The translations under genes and the position numbers were made by a program. Positions 8,027 to 16,777 of a DNA stretch of 64,000 bases are shown piece after piece (the first letter of the stretch is position 1; the number at the start of each line of letters is the position of its first letter). Source of the stretch: CAVPEW01 sp963703565 (GTDB lineage: Bacteria; Actinomycetota; Acidimicrobiia; Acidimicrobiales; VFJN01); the NCBI GenBank assembly GCA_963703565.1, contig CAVPEW010000007.1, positions 11,291 to 75,290 on the forward strand, written 5' to 3'. The notes under the pieces are model-generated. The model was not told the DNA's origin. It saw only the letters and a list, made by a program, of their open reading frames with translations, and made no database searches.

Positions 8027-8631
8027 GATGCGGCCCCCTCGAACCGTCCGATGAGTGCGTCGAGCCCGTCTGCGGTGACCCCGCCCACGAGGCGTGAGAC
8101 CACCGTCCCGTCGGGCGCTACCAGGAACGTCTCGGGCACCTTGACCATGCCGTAGTCGAGCGCCGTGCGACCGGAGGGATCGATCACGACGGGCCACGTC
8201 CCGCCCCGGCGCTCGAAGAAGGCACGGGCCTCCTCCTCGGGGGTCTCGACGACCACGCTGACCACGGTGGCGTCCCGCCGAGCCTGGTGGCGCTCGGAGA
8301 ACGCCACCAGCTCGGGGTGCTCACGCACGCACGGCACGCACCATGTGGCGAAGAAGTTCACCGCCAGCCAGCGGCCGCGCTGGGCGTCGACGTCGAAGGC
8401 CCTCCCGTCGAGGGCCGTACCGCTCACCGCGGGCGCGAGGCGCCCCACCAGGGGGCTGGTCGCCTGCACCTCGCCCTGGTCCCCGCGGGTGGCCAGGAAC
8501 GCCACCAGGACCACGGCCACGACCGCCACGACCGCGGCCGCCACCAGCGCGACCCGGCCCGGCTGCAGGTCCTCCAGCACGACGATCTCGTCGTCGTGCT
8601 GGACCTGGTCGAGGTCCGATCCCTCAGCCAC
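8023..8631 (-). CDS. ccmG: CcmG/DsbE thioredoxin-like protein
   Basis: A 202-residue protein with one N-terminal membrane helix (about 27-48) and an extracytoplasmic thioredoxin domain with the active site ATWCVPC (C98, C101) and the cis-Pro region KVPETFLV. It passes reductant to CcmH and the apocytochrome. The ATG at 8631 lies inside the end of ccmF (8-base overlap) and the stop overlaps ccmH. Confidence 0.93.
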   Translation of the reverse strand: MAEGSDLDQVQHDDEIVVLEDLQPGRVALVAAAVVAVVAVVLVAFLATRGDQGEVQATSPLVGRLAPAVSGTALDGRAFDVDAQRGRWLAVNFFATWCVPCVREHPELVAFSERHQARRDATVVSVVVETPEEEARAFFERRGGTWPVVIDPSGRTALDYGMVKVPETFLVAPDGTVVSRLVGGVTADGLDALIGRFEGAAS

Positions 8632-10657
8632 GGGTGCTCCCGGTGCCGGCCGGCACCTCGGCCGGCACCTCGGCGGGCACGTCGGAGGCGGGGCGCTGCG
8701 AGGGCGCGTCCCGCCGGCGTGGAGCAGGCAACGCAGAGGAGGCGTCGGTGGGACGGCGCCGCCTCCCCGGCCAGGCGGCCAGGAGGGTGCCCAGAGCCAT
8801 GACCCCGCCCCCGATCCAGAGCCAGGCGGTCAGAGGCTGGACGATGACCCTCAGGGTGATGCGACCGTCGGGCTCGCTGGGCAGCTGGGTGATGGTCAGG
8901 AACACGTCCTCGCGCGGGCCCGTGCGCACCGACGGCGTGGCGATCGGCGAGCCCACCTGCTCGAAGCGCGACAGCGCGGGCTCGTACACGCGGCCACCGT
9001 CGACCTCGACCCGGGCCTTGGTGACGGTCCGGTTGGACTCCTCGCTCGTCGTCACCCCCAGGTAGCGGACCTCGTGGCCGGCGACGGAGGCCCGCTCCCC
9101 CGGCGCCAGCACCTCCTCGGACTCGCGCACGTAGCTGTTGGACGCAGCGATGGCGACCGCCACGATCACCACCCCGAGGTGCACGACCATCCCGCCGTTG
9201 GTCCGCCCGACGACACCGCGCCAGCCCTGACGACGTCCCGCCAGCACGAGCTGGCGCAGCGCGGCCGCTCCTGCGAAGGCACCGAGGCCGAAGGCCACGA
9301 CCGGTGCCAGGCCACGGGCTCCGGCGGCGACCGTGGCCGCGACCGTGGCCGCCCCGGCTACCGCAGGCCACAACAGGCGTTGGGACAGCACCTCGCCGGA
9401 GGCCTTCCGCCACGGCAGCGCGGGTGCCACCGCCATCAGGAACAGCAGCACCAACCCGATCGGCATCGTCATCCGATCGAAGTAGGGGGCACCCACCGAG
9501 AGCGGACGATCCTGGACGGCTTCGGCGATGAGCGGGAACACGGTACCCAGCAGCACCACGAACGCGAACCCGGCGAAGAGCACGTTGTTGGTCAGGAACG
9601 CGCCCTCGCGCGACACGGGCGAGTCGATGCGACCCGGCGAGCGCAGCCGGTCACCCCGCCAGGCGATCAGCCCGAGAGTGGTCGCCACGATGAGGGCGAA
9701 GAAGCTCAGCAGCCAAGGCCCGATGTCGGACTCGCTGAAGGCGTGCACCGACGCGACCACACCCGAACGGGTGAGGAACGTGCCGAGGATGGTCAGCGAG
9801 AAGGTGGCGCAGACCAGCGAAAGGTTCCAGACGCGCAGCATGCCGCGGCGTTCCTGGACCATCACCGAGTGCAGGTAGGCGGTGCCGGTCAACCAGGGCA
9901 GAAGCGAGGCGTTCTCCACCGGATCCCAACCCCAGTAGCCGCCCCAACCCAGCACCTCGTAGCTCCACCACGCGCCCAGCACGATGCCTGCGGTGAGGAA
10001 GCCCCACGCCAGAAGCGTCGTGCGGCGGGTCCGCACGAGCCAGCCCTCTCCGAGGCGCCCGGTCACCAGCGCGGCGACCGCGAACGCGAACGGCACGGTG
10101 AAGCCGACGACCCCCAGGTACAGCACCGGGGGGTGGAACGCCATGAGCACGTGGTCCTGCAGAAGCGGGTTCGGGCCGGGACCGTCGTAGCCCGCCGGCA
10201 CCGAGACGCGGTCGAACGGGTTGGCCGGCCCGAGCATCAGGGCGAAGAAGAACCCGCACACCACCAGCATGGTCAAAAGAGCCCATCCGACCATCGGGTC
10301 GGACAGTCGGCGTCGGAACCCCTGCGCGACTGCCACCGTGTAGCCCGACAGGATCAGCGCCCAGAGCAGGATCGAACCCTCCAGGGCCGACCACATCGTG
10401 GCCACGTTGAACAGCGCCGGGGTGCGCGAAGAGCCGTTGTCGTGCACGAACCCGACGGTGAAGTCCCTCGTGACCAGCGCACGCTGCATGGCCAGCACCG
10501 CCACGACCGCACCGAGCCCGACCAGCAGCGCGTATGACCGGCCGGCCCTGAGCAGCTCCGGTCTGCCCTGGCGCAGGCCGACGGCGAGAGTCACCACGCC
10601 CAGCAGGGAGGCGGCCATCGCGAGCACCAGGCCCGCGATGCCAAGGGTCGAGTTCAC
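8624..10657 (-). CDS. ccmF: CcmF haem lyase component
   Basis: A 677-residue polytopic membrane protein of the haem-handling family. The WWD domain is at 238-246 (WGGYWGWDP), preceded by FHPPVLYLG. It receives haem from CcmE and ligates it to apocytochrome c with CcmH/I. The tail (about 625-677) is Pro/Ala-rich and cytoplasmic with a short PAEVPAEVPAG repeat. The start at 10657 overlaps the ccmE stop (10654), and the 3' end overlaps ccmG by eight bases. Length is as usual for CcmF. Confidence 0.95.
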   Translation of the reverse strand: MNSTLGIAGLVLAMAASLLGVVTLAVGLRQGRPELLRAGRSYALLVGLGAVVAVLAMQRALVTRDFTVGFVHDNGSSRTPALFNVATMWSALEGSILLWALILSGYTVAVAQGFRRRLSDPMVGWALLTMLVVCGFFFALMLGPANPFDRVSVPAGYDGPGPNPLLQDHVLMAFHPPVLYLGVVGFTVPFAFAVAALVTGRLGEGWLVRTRRTTLLAWGFLTAGIVLGAWWSYEVLGWGGYWGWDPVENASLLPWLTGTAYLHSVMVQERRGMLRVWNLSLVCATFSLTILGTFLTRSGVVASVHAFSESDIGPWLLSFFALIVATTLGLIAWRGDRLRSPGRIDSPVSREGAFLTNNVLFAGFAFVVLLGTVFPLIAEAVQDRPLSVGAPYFDRMTMPIGLVLLFLMAVAPALPWRKASGEVLSQRLLWPAVAGAATVAATVAAGARGLAPVVAFGLGAFAGAAALRQLVLAGRRQGWRGVVGRTNGGMVVHLGVVIVAVAIAASNSYVRESEEVLAPGERASVAGHEVRYLGVTTSEESNRTVTKARVEVDGGRVYEPALSRFEQVGSPIATPSVRTGPREDVFLTITQLPSEPDGRITLRVIVQPLTAWLWIGGGVMALGTLLAAWPGRRRRPTDASSALPAPRRRDAPSQRPASDVPAEVPAEVPAGTGSTRG

Positions 10658-11142
10658 GGCGGGGAGGCCGAGGCACCGGGGCCCGAGCCGGCTCGCGCCT
10701 CGCGCAGGCGATCCTCGTTCTCGGCCTCGTAGCGCTCGCTGTGCTTGACCAGGATCTGGTCGCTGGCGAAGCGGTCGCCGTCCCAGTGCCCGCTCAGCAC
10801 CACGGGGATGCCCGAGTCGAACAGCTCGGGCGTTCCCCCCTGGTGGGTCACGGGGATGCTCACACCGTTGAAGGCGATGTCGAACGAGGCTCCGCCCTCG
10901 GCGCGTTCGACGGTGCCACCCACCACGGTTCCCTGGACCCGGAAGCGCTTCGAGCCCAGCTCGTCGTGCTTCGCCGCCGCCTCGTCGGCGTTGTAGAAGT
11001 ACTCGCTCGCGCTGGTGAGCCCCTGCCAGGCGATCACGCCGACCGCTACCAGGGCCACGGCGACGACCACCGCTCCCCGCCGACGCCGGCCCGACCGCCG
11101 GGCGGCGGCCGGCTCGTCCACCGTGCGCGGGGTCAGCTCCAC
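10654..11142 (-). CDS. ccmE: CcmE haem chaperone
   Basis: A 162-residue protein with an N-terminal membrane helix (about 23-40) and the CcmE OB-fold. The haem-binding HxxxY motif is present as VKHSERY (H134, Y138), so it is the His type rather than the Cys variant. CcmE carries haem from CcmABCD to CcmF. The GTG at 11142 overlaps the end of ccmD by ten bases; an upstream extension to 11238 reads as an antisense-like Arg-rich stretch and is not used. Confidence 0.93.
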   Translation of the reverse strand: MELTPRTVDEPAAARRSGRRRRGAVVVAVALVAVGVIAWQGLTSASEYFYNADEAAAKHDELGSKRFRVQGTVVGGTVERAEGGASFDIAFNGVSIPVTHQGGTPELFDSGIPVVLSGHWDGDRFASDQILVKHSERYEAENEDRLREARAGSGPGASASPP

Positions 11143-11285
11143 CGGCGGTCCTCGGGAGGGACCCGACGCGAGAGGTCCCGGCCGCGCCGCAACGTCCACC
11201 AGGCGTAGGCCCCGAGCACCCCTGCCGAGGCGAGCCACCCGCCGGCCACGTACCCGGCGTGGGTCATGGCCACCACGGCGGTCAC
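11133..11285 (-). CDS. ccmD: CcmD-like small membrane protein
   Basis: A 50-residue protein with one membrane helix (about 8-30, HAGYVAGGWLASAGVLGAYA) followed by a basic, cytoplasmic tail (LRRGRDLSRRV), the usual CcmD form. CcmD helps release holo-CcmE from CcmABC. The GTG at 11285 overlaps the ccmC stop (GTGA) and its stop lies inside ccmE. Position, size and topology support the call; the sequence itself is too short for more. Confidence 0.8.
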   Translation of the reverse strand: MTAVVAMTHAGYVAGGWLASAGVLGAYAWWTLRRGRDLSRRVPPEDRRWS

Positions 11286-12091
11286 GTCCGCCCCCGAACG
11301 GCGCTGGCGACCGGGGAGCTGCGGTGGACCGCCTCCTCGCGCCGCAAGGAGATCGCCTCGTCGAGGCTGGTGTGGACCGCCCGGTCGACCAGCCAGCCTA
11401 CGCGGAAGCGGTGCACCATGAGCCAGGCCACGCCCAGGCCGAAGACGATGATCCCGAGCATCAGGGTGAACAGCATCGTCCCCTCGATGGTGGGGTCCAA
11501 GCGGGTGATGGTGGCCTTCTGGTGCAGCGAGTCCCACCAGTCCACCGAGAAGTGGACGATCACGACGTTGGGGAACAGCAGCAAGCCGACGATGGACGAC
11601 CGGCGTCCCCGCTCACCGCCGGAGCCCGCCTCGTCGTCTATCGCACGCAGGCCGAGGAAGCCGACGAGCATCACGAACAACAGCGCTGTGCTCGTCATGC
11701 GGGGATCCCACTGCCACCACGTGCCCCACGTCGGGCGACCCCAGATCGAGCCGGTCAGCAGGGTCAGCCCGGTCAGCACCAGCGCGAGCTCGGCGGCGGC
11801 GCCGCCCAGCACCCACCACCCGTCGGTGCGGCGTCGCAGCCACGACGCCGATGACACGGTGGTCAGAGCACAGCAGCCGAACGCCCAGATGGCGCTGGGC
11901 ACGTGGATGTACATGAGCCGCACCGAGTCGCCCTGCACCTGATCGGCCGGACTCCACCAGAACGAGAACGCGACCAGCAGGGCAACCCCGGCCACGGTCG
12001 CCCCACCCAGCGCACGGGTGGATGCCGAGGCGGTGCTCTCGGTGTCGGGCGGCCGGGCGGCAGCCACGGCTGGGGCGGGGGGCAAGGTCAC
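11282..12091 (-). CDS. ccmC: CcmC haem-transfer membrane protein
   Basis: A 269-residue protein with about six membrane helices and the WWD motif WGTWWQWDPR (122-131), flanked by the family's conserved His residues. It presents haem to CcmE. The GTG at 12091 overlaps the ccmB stop (GTGA). The C-terminal tail of about 40 residues is charged and cytoplasmic. Confidence 0.93.
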   Translation of the reverse strand: MTLPPAPAVAAARPPDTESTASASTRALGGATVAGVALLVAFSFWWSPADQVQGDSVRLMYIHVPSAIWAFGCCALTTVSSASWLRRRTDGWWVLGGAAAELALVLTGLTLLTGSIWGRPTWGTWWQWDPRMTSTALLFVMLVGFLGLRAIDDEAGSGGERGRRSSIVGLLLFPNVVIVHFSVDWWDSLHQKATITRLDPTIEGTMLFTLMLGIIVFGLGVAWLMVHRFRVGWLVDRAVHTSLDEAISLRREEAVHRSSPVASAVRGRT

Positions 12092-12756
12092 GATTCCTCC
12101 AGGAGTGGCCCGAAGGCCAGCGAGCCGACGAAGAGGTAGAGGCCGGCGAAGAAGCCCAACGCGGCGCACCAGGGCCAACCGTCGGACGCCGCTCCCCCCA
12201 GGGCGGCGTCGAACGACTCGGTGGCACCGATGAGGACCGGGGCCACCACGGGCAGCAACAGGACGGGTAGCAGCGTCTCTCGGACGCGCAGGCCGGCGGC
12301 GAGCACGCCGTACAGCGTGCCCGCTGCGGCGAGGGCGACGGTCGCGGCCAGCGCCGTGGCCCCCAGCAGCAGCACGCCGGTCACGTCGCGCCCGTAGAGC
12401 ACGACCACTCCGGCGGCGAGCAGGACCTCCAGCGCGGCGAGCTGCACGGCGATGGCCGCTGCCTTGCCCAGGAACACCCCGGCCGGGTCGAGACCCGACA
12501 GGCGCAGAGCATCTCGCCCCCCGTCGGAGGCCTCGATGGTGAACGCACGCTGGATGGCGAACAGTGCGCAGAACAGCACCGCCACCCAGAACAGCCCCGA
12601 GCTGGCCCGGTCGAGGATCCCCCGATCGGGGTCGAGCGCGAAGGCGAACAGGATCAGCACCAGCACGGCGAAGGGCGCGATCTGCCCGGTGACCACCCGC
12701 GCCCGCCACTCGATGCGCAGGTCCTTGCCGGCAACGAGCGCCGCGTCGCGCCACAC
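12088..12756 (-). CDS. ccmB: CcmB ABC-type membrane subunit
   Basis: A 222-residue protein with six predicted membrane helices. It starts MWRDAALVAGKDLRIEWR, the usual amphipathic N-terminal helix of CcmB, and has the family motif EASDGGRDALRLSGLDP. It forms the CcmAB transporter-like module that powers release of holo-CcmE. It starts three bases after ccmA ends. Confidence 0.92.
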   Translation of the reverse strand: MWRDAALVAGKDLRIEWRARVVTGQIAPFAVLVLILFAFALDPDRGILDRASSGLFWVAVLFCALFAIQRAFTIEASDGGRDALRLSGLDPAGVFLGKAAAIAVQLAALEVLLAAGVVVLYGRDVTGVLLLGATALAATVALAAAGTLYGVLAAGLRVRETLLPVLLLPVVAPVLIGATESFDAALGGAASDGWPWCAALGFFAGLYLFVGSLAFGPLLEES

Positions 12757-12759
12757 CGC

Positions 12760-13482
12760 TCAGCGACCGCCCGGGATCACGGCGGAGGGCTCGGAAGCCG
12801 GGACAGCCACCTCGACGGGAGCGTCGGTCCCGGACGAGGCGCAGGCGGCCGTCCCGGCGTCGAGGGACACGACCGTGTCGGCGAGGGCCTCGGCCCGGTC
12901 GAGCTCATGGGACGACAGCACCACGGTCGCCCCAGACGCTACCGCGGAGCGCACGAGCTGGTCGACGAGGTCGCGACCCTCCCGGTCGATGCCGGCATGG
13001 GGCTCGTCGAGCAGCCACAGGCGGGGTCGCCGGGCGACCAGGCAGGCCAGAGCCGCTCGGCGGCGCTGACCTGCCGAGAGCCTCGCCACGGCGACCTCGG
13101 CCAGGCGCCCGTCGACGCCGAGCAGGGCCGCGGCCGCGGCGATCTCGGCCTCGGACGCTCCCGCCGCCCGCCCCCAGAAGCGGATGTTGTCCACGACGCC
13201 GAGGTCCTCGTAGAGGCCGCTCTGGTGGCCCAACAGCCCGACGTGGCTCCTCAGGCGGCGGCGGTCCGAGGCGTCGGTCAGGTCGTGGCCCAGCACGCTG
13301 CCCTCACCGCGCGCGAGCGGCAGCAGCCCCGCGCAGCAGCGCAACAGGGTCGTCTTGCCCGCCCCGTTGGGGCCGCGCAGCAACACGATCGCTCCGGCGG
13401 CGACATCGAGGTCGATCCCGGCCAGAGCGGGGAAGCGGCCCAGCAGCGTCACCGCGCCTCGAAGGTGGACGACGGGCTCCAT
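12760..13482 (-). CDS. ccmA: CcmA ABC ATPase
   Basis: A 240-residue ABC ATPase with Walker A GPNGAGKT (37-44), signature LSAGQRRR, Walker B LWLLDEP and H-loop SSHEL. CcmA ATPases are short and have this Gln-Arg-rich signature. It is the first gene of the ccm operon, with a TAGACT box 12 bases upstream of its ATG. A C-terminal extension of about 30 residues (ACASSGTDAPVEVAVPA) is unusual. Confidence 0.92.
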   Translation of the reverse strand: MEPVVHLRGAVTLLGRFPALAGIDLDVAAGAIVLLRGPNGAGKTTLLRCCAGLLPLARGEGSVLGHDLTDASDRRRLRSHVGLLGHQSGLYEDLGVVDNIRFWGRAAGASEAEIAAAAALLGVDGRLAEVAVARLSAGQRRRAALACLVARRPRLWLLDEPHAGIDREGRDLVDQLVRSAVASGATVVLSSHELDRAEALADTVVSLDAGTAACASSGTDAPVEVAVPASEPSAVIPGGR

Positions 13483-13494
13483 GGGGCTCGGGGG

Positions 13495-13500
13495 AGTCTA
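13495..13500 (-). promoter_or_regulatory. -10 box of the ccm operon
   Basis: On the minus strand TAGACT ends 12 bases before the ccmA ATG (13482), so the leader would be about five bases long. Confidence 0.5.
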
Positions 13501-13539
13501 CGAAGGCCCACCGCGACCGACCAAGGTCAGACGAGGTCG

Positions 13540-13545
13540 TAGCGT
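13540..13545 (+). promoter_or_regulatory. -10 box of the sortase gene (leaderless)
   Basis: TAGCGT ends seven bases before the GTG at 13553. The start codon would be at the +1 of transcription. Confidence 0.5.
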
Positions 13546-13552
13546 GCGAACC

Positions 13553-14495
13553 GTGCGCTGGTCGCGGACACTGGGCGCGGTCGGGGGCCTGCTCCTTCTG
13601 GTAGGGGTGCTGCTGCTCGGCTTCGTCGCCCAGCAGCTCTGGGGCACCGGCCTGCACGAATCCCGCGCCCAGGACGACCTGCGCCGCGAGTTCGCTGCCC
13701 GCCTCGCCGCAGCCGACGGAGCCGACGGGCCGGGCCCGGGCGGACCCGGGGCCACCGTCGGCACCTCCACCGGGGGGACCACGACGACAACGTCTGTCGC
13801 GTCGGGTCCCGCACCGGCGGCGACCGCCACGGCGGTCGAGGGCGAACCGGCCGCTCGGCTGGTCATCCCCAGGATCGGCGTGGACAAGATCGTCGTCGAG
13901 GGGGTCGACCTGTCGGACCTGCGGCGGGGGCCTGGCCACTACCCGTCCACGCCGCTGCCCGGCCAGGCCGGCAATGCCGCCATAGCAGGGCACCGCACCA
14001 CCTACGGCGCGCCGTTCAACCGCATCGACGAGCTCGTCGCCGGCGACGAGATCATCGCCGAGACGACGCAGGGCCGTTTCCGCTACCTGGTGCGCGAGCA
14101 CAGGATCGTGGACCCCAGCGAGGTGTCGGTGCTCACCGGCACCGGCCGTGACCAGCTCACCCTCACCGCCTGCCACCCGCGGTACTCGGCCCGCCAGCGC
14201 ATCGTGGTGATCGCCGAGCTTCTCCGCCGGGCAGGTACCCGCCCCGTCCCCCCCGGCCGGCACCTCGGGGACCAGGGCCGGCCCGGTCACGCCCGGCGCG
14301 CTCGACGGCACCGATGCCCGCCCGGGGAGGGCCGCCGGCTGGGCTGTGGCCTGCGCAGCGGTCGCGCTCGCCGCCTGGTGGGTCGGACGGAGATGGCGGA
14401 GGCTTCCCGCCTACGCCCTCGCCCTGCCCCTGATGGGGTTCGGGCTGTTCTGGTTCTACGACGAGGTCGGGCGGCTGCTGCCGGGCAACTACTGA
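13553..14495 (+). CDS. Class E/D-like sortase with C-terminal membrane helices (frameshifted)
   Basis: The N-terminal frame gives a membrane anchor (10-30), a Ser/Thr/Gly-rich linker and a sortase domain with the catalytic His in AGHRTTYGAP (H147), Cys in TLTACHPRYSARQR (C207) and the Arg just after. After about residue 222 the reading continues naturally only in the +1 frame, which encodes another membrane segment (GWAVACAAVALAAWWVG), a second one, and an end FYDEVGRLLPGNY at 14495. One base must be removed between about 14217 and 14255; the C7 run at 14248-14254 or GAGCTTC at 14217 fits. Sortases anchor surface proteins or link pilins; no sorting signal was recognised in the window. Leaderless GTG start. 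Confidence 0.82.
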
Positions 14496-14572
14496 CGGTC
14501 AGCGGCCATGGCGCCGCCGTCACCCGAGGCCCCTATGCTGCACCGACCCGACCGACGGAGGGCGAGTCAGCG

Positions 14573-14941
14573 ATGCGTCACCGCCGCCCAACCGAGCGCA
14601 ACCTCCCGATCGCGGCGCGGTCGCGCCTGGTCGTGAGCGCGGCTGTCCTGGGTGCCTTGCTGATCCCCGCGGCCTGCTCGAGCGGCTCGGGCGACGAGTT
14701 CCGCTCCGGGATCGAGGACGGCTTCTCCGACGCCGGGCTCGATCTCGACGACTCCCAGGTCGACTGCGTGACCGACCGGGTCGTGCGAGCGCTGGGAGGC
14801 GAGGACGGCCTCGACAACCTCACGGAGGACTACGACTCGCTGTCGGATGTACCCGGGTCCGTCCAGTCCCGGATCACCGCCGCCACCGCCGACGCGCTCG
14901 AGAGCTGCGAGATCGACGTCACAGACACCACGACGGGTTGA
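14573..14941 (+). CDS. Small lipoprotein of unknown function
   Basis: A 122-residue protein with a typical lipoprotein signal: basic N-terminus, hydrophobic 19-33, and lipobox IPAAC with C35. The mature part is acidic (DEFRSGIEDGFSDAGLDLDD) with two further Cys (CVTDR, SCEID) that may form a disulfide. A GGAGGG site lies 10 bases upstream and a TATGCT box at 14534-14539. The family was not recognised. Confidence 0.8.
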   Translation: MRHRRPTERNLPIAARSRLVVSAAVLGALLIPAACSSGSGDEFRSGIEDGFSDAGLDLDDSQVDCVTDRVVRALGGEDGLDNLTEDYDSLSDVPGSVQSRITAATADALESCEIDVTDTTTG

Positions 14942-14987
14942 CCGCAGCGTCCGCGGGGCCCTCCCGGGCCCGCGATCGCCGTACCGG

Positions 14988-14993
14988 TAGCGT
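14988..14993 (+). promoter_or_regulatory. -10 box of the DUF5317 gene
   Basis: TAGCGT ends nine bases before the ATG at 15003. Confidence 0.45.
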
Positions 14994-15002
14994 CGAGGTC
15001 CC

Positions 15003-15797
15003 ATGCTCGTGGTCGGCTGCGTCCTGGCCGGGGCTCTGCTAGGAGCAACCCGGAGGCCGCTCGCCAGACATCACCGCCGCCCCATCGTACGGGCGCGCTG
15101 GGCGTTGATCGTCGGGGCGCTCGCCCAGGCCGGCGCGTGGTCGACCTCGGGCGGCTCGGCGGCGGCGGCTCTCGCGGTCGGCTTGGCCGCGATCGTCGTC
15201 GCCGGCCTGGCCAACCGCGCGGTGACGGGTCTGGCCGTGGTCGGGCTCGGGGCCGCTCTCAACCTGGCGGCAGTACTGCTCCACGGGGGGATGCCGGTGC
15301 GCGCCAGCGCGCTCGTCGAAGCCGGGATCGCGCGTCCCGGCGAGCTCGAGCACATCGAGCTGCGGGGCGGGCGCCACCTCGGCGGCGACGGACCTGCTGG
15401 GCTGATCGGCGATGCCCTGCCCGTGGAGCCACTGGGCCAGGTGCTGTCCTTCGGCGATCTCATCGTGGTCGCCGGTGCCACCGACGCCGCGGCAGCTCTC
15501 GCACGCCGGCGGCGGCGCCCCCAGCCCGGCACCCCGCCTTGGCCGGACGGCGCGGACCGGGTCCGCCGCGCAGCAAGCTATCGAGGCCCCGGCAGGCCCG
15601 GAGCAGGCTCGGCACCCTCACCGACCACAGCGGCGAGCGCGCTCCATGTCTGTGGCCTTGCCCCCAGGGCGGATCCGGCGTCGGGATGCCAGTGCTCCGC
15701 CCAGTTCGAACGCCACGCCCCAGCCTGCAACGAGGCGCCGAGCGACGAGGCCACCGCGGCGTCTCCCCTGCGCAGCGCCGCCACCCAGAACAGGTAG
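15003..15797 (+). CDS. DUF5317 family membrane protein with an unusual C-terminal tail
   Basis: A 264-residue frame whose first 170 residues match the DUF5317 layout: several membrane helices and the motif LHGGMPVRASAL, then FGDLIVVAGA. After RRRRRP (about 175) the tail is Pro/Ala/Arg-rich, has no membrane character and lies antisense to the glycosidase 3' end (220-base convergent overlap, 15578-15797). DUF5317 proteins are usually about 170-190 residues, so the tail may reflect a lost stop codon or an indel. No function is known for the family. Confidence 0.75.
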   Translation: MLVVGCVLAGALLGATRRPLARHHRRPIVRARWALIVGALAQAGAWSTSGGSAAAALAVGLAAIVVAGLANRAVTGLAVVGLGAALNLAAVLLHGGMPVRASALVEAGIARPGELEHIELRGGRHLGGDGPAGLIGDALPVEPLGQVLSFGDLIVVAGATDAAAALARRRRRPQPGTPPWPDGADRVRRAASYRGPGRPGAGSAPSPTTAASALHVCGLAPRADPASGCQCSAQFERHAPACNEAPSDEATAASPLRSAATQNR

Positions 15798-16777
15798 GTG
15801 AGCTGAGGCCAGGCCGACCCTCGCCAGTAGGTGTCGGGCGCGAAGCACGGCTCGTCGCGGTGCACCCCGCACGGCCCGAAGCGTGCACCCAGCGCGGTGG
15901 TGTCGACCAGCTGGGCCAGCGCCTCGGATGCTCCCCGCCCGCCGACCAGGCACGGAAGCAGCGCGTCCAGGGTGCGCACCGCGCCGGAGGCCCCCTCGGT
16001 CGCGCCATCGTCGAGCCATGTCGACGAAGTCGGCTCCCAGCGCTGCTCGAGGGCGTCGGCGAGCTCGTCGGCCTCTGCCGTGAGCAGCCCGTCACCGGTC
16101 AGGCCGGCCAGCTCCCGGGCGTTGAACGCCACGAGCGCGTTGAAACCCACCGAGCCGACCGCGAACCCGGGGTTGGACAGCGGGGACCCCGATCTGGACC
16201 GCTCGATCGTGCCGATCAGCTCGCCCTTGCGGACCCGCCAGCGCCGGGGCGACCACGCCTCGCACGTCGAGTCCCACCGGGGGCTGTCGTCGCATCCCGA
16301 CTCCCACGGGTGGCACAGCTGGATCAGACCCCCCGGCGAGCGGCGGCGGCGGCGGAGCAGGAAGGCGAGCGCGGCCGTGGCCCGCTCGACCAGCTCGGGG
16401 GCAACGTCCAACCCGTGCCGGTGCATCTCGGCGATCGCGTGACCCACCATGGGCGGCTGGGTGATCGAAGAGGCGTCGGCACGTCCCCACAGCCGGGCAT
16501 GGTCGACTGGGGCGCCTCCCGCGTAGCGGATGTGGGGAACGAAGCCGTCGGCGGCCTGCGACGACAGCGCCGCAGCCAGCTCGACCCCGGCGCGCTCGTC
16601 GCCCAGGTGGGCCCAGACCACGGCGTGGAAGCAACTGTCCCAGAGCCACTGCCAGGGGTAGCGCGAAGGGTTGGGCACGCAGTGGTCGCCCCGCCAGGCT
16701 GACTCGAGCAGCTGACGGGCCAGGACCGCCAGCCCGGGTCGTTCGCCGCCCGCAGCAGCCGCCTCGACCCCGCCCAC
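15578..16777 (-). CDS. GH63-like (alpha/alpha)6 glycosidase
   Basis: A 399-residue protein of the six-hairpin glycosidase type. It has the motif YPWQWLWDSCFHAVVWA near the N-terminus, ITQPP and DTYWRGSAWPQ near the C-terminus. These resemble bacterial GH63 enzymes, including mannosyl/glucosylglycerate hydrolases and trehalase-like proteins. The GTG at 16777 (VGGVEAAAAG) is used because longer starts would run into the divergent glycosyltransferase, whose ATG is 18 bases away. The divergent pair may act on one glycan or compatible solute; that is inferred. The substrate is unknown. Confidence 0.8.
   Translation of the reverse strand: MGGVEAAAAGGERPGLAVLARQLLESAWRGDHCVPNPSRYPWQWLWDSCFHAVVWAHLGDERAGVELAAALSSQAADGFVPHIRYAGGAPVDHARLWGRADASSITQPPMVGHAIAEMHRHGLDVAPELVERATAALAFLLRRRRRSPGGLIQLCHPWESGCDDSPRWDSTCEAWSPRRWRVRKGELIGTIERSRSGSPLSNPGFAVGSVGFNALVAFNARELAGLTGDGLLTAEADELADALEQRWEPTSSTWLDDGATEGASGAVRTLDALLPCLVGGRGASEALAQLVDTTALGARFGPCGVHRDEPCFAPDTYWRGSAWPQLTYLFWVAALRRGDAAVASSLGASLQAGAWRSNWAEHWHPDAGSALGARPQTWSALAAVVGEGAEPAPGLPGPR

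Noticed and set aside
8165..10537. 790-codon plus-strand frame
   Set aside because: Antisense to ccmF/ccmG with low-complexity Arg/His composition; the minus-strand genes have clear motifs.
13355..14941. 528-codon single gene covering sortase and lipoprotein
   Set aside because: The middle (after about 14255) is nonsense; a frameshift correction gives a sortase end at 14495 and a separate lipoprotein start at 14573.
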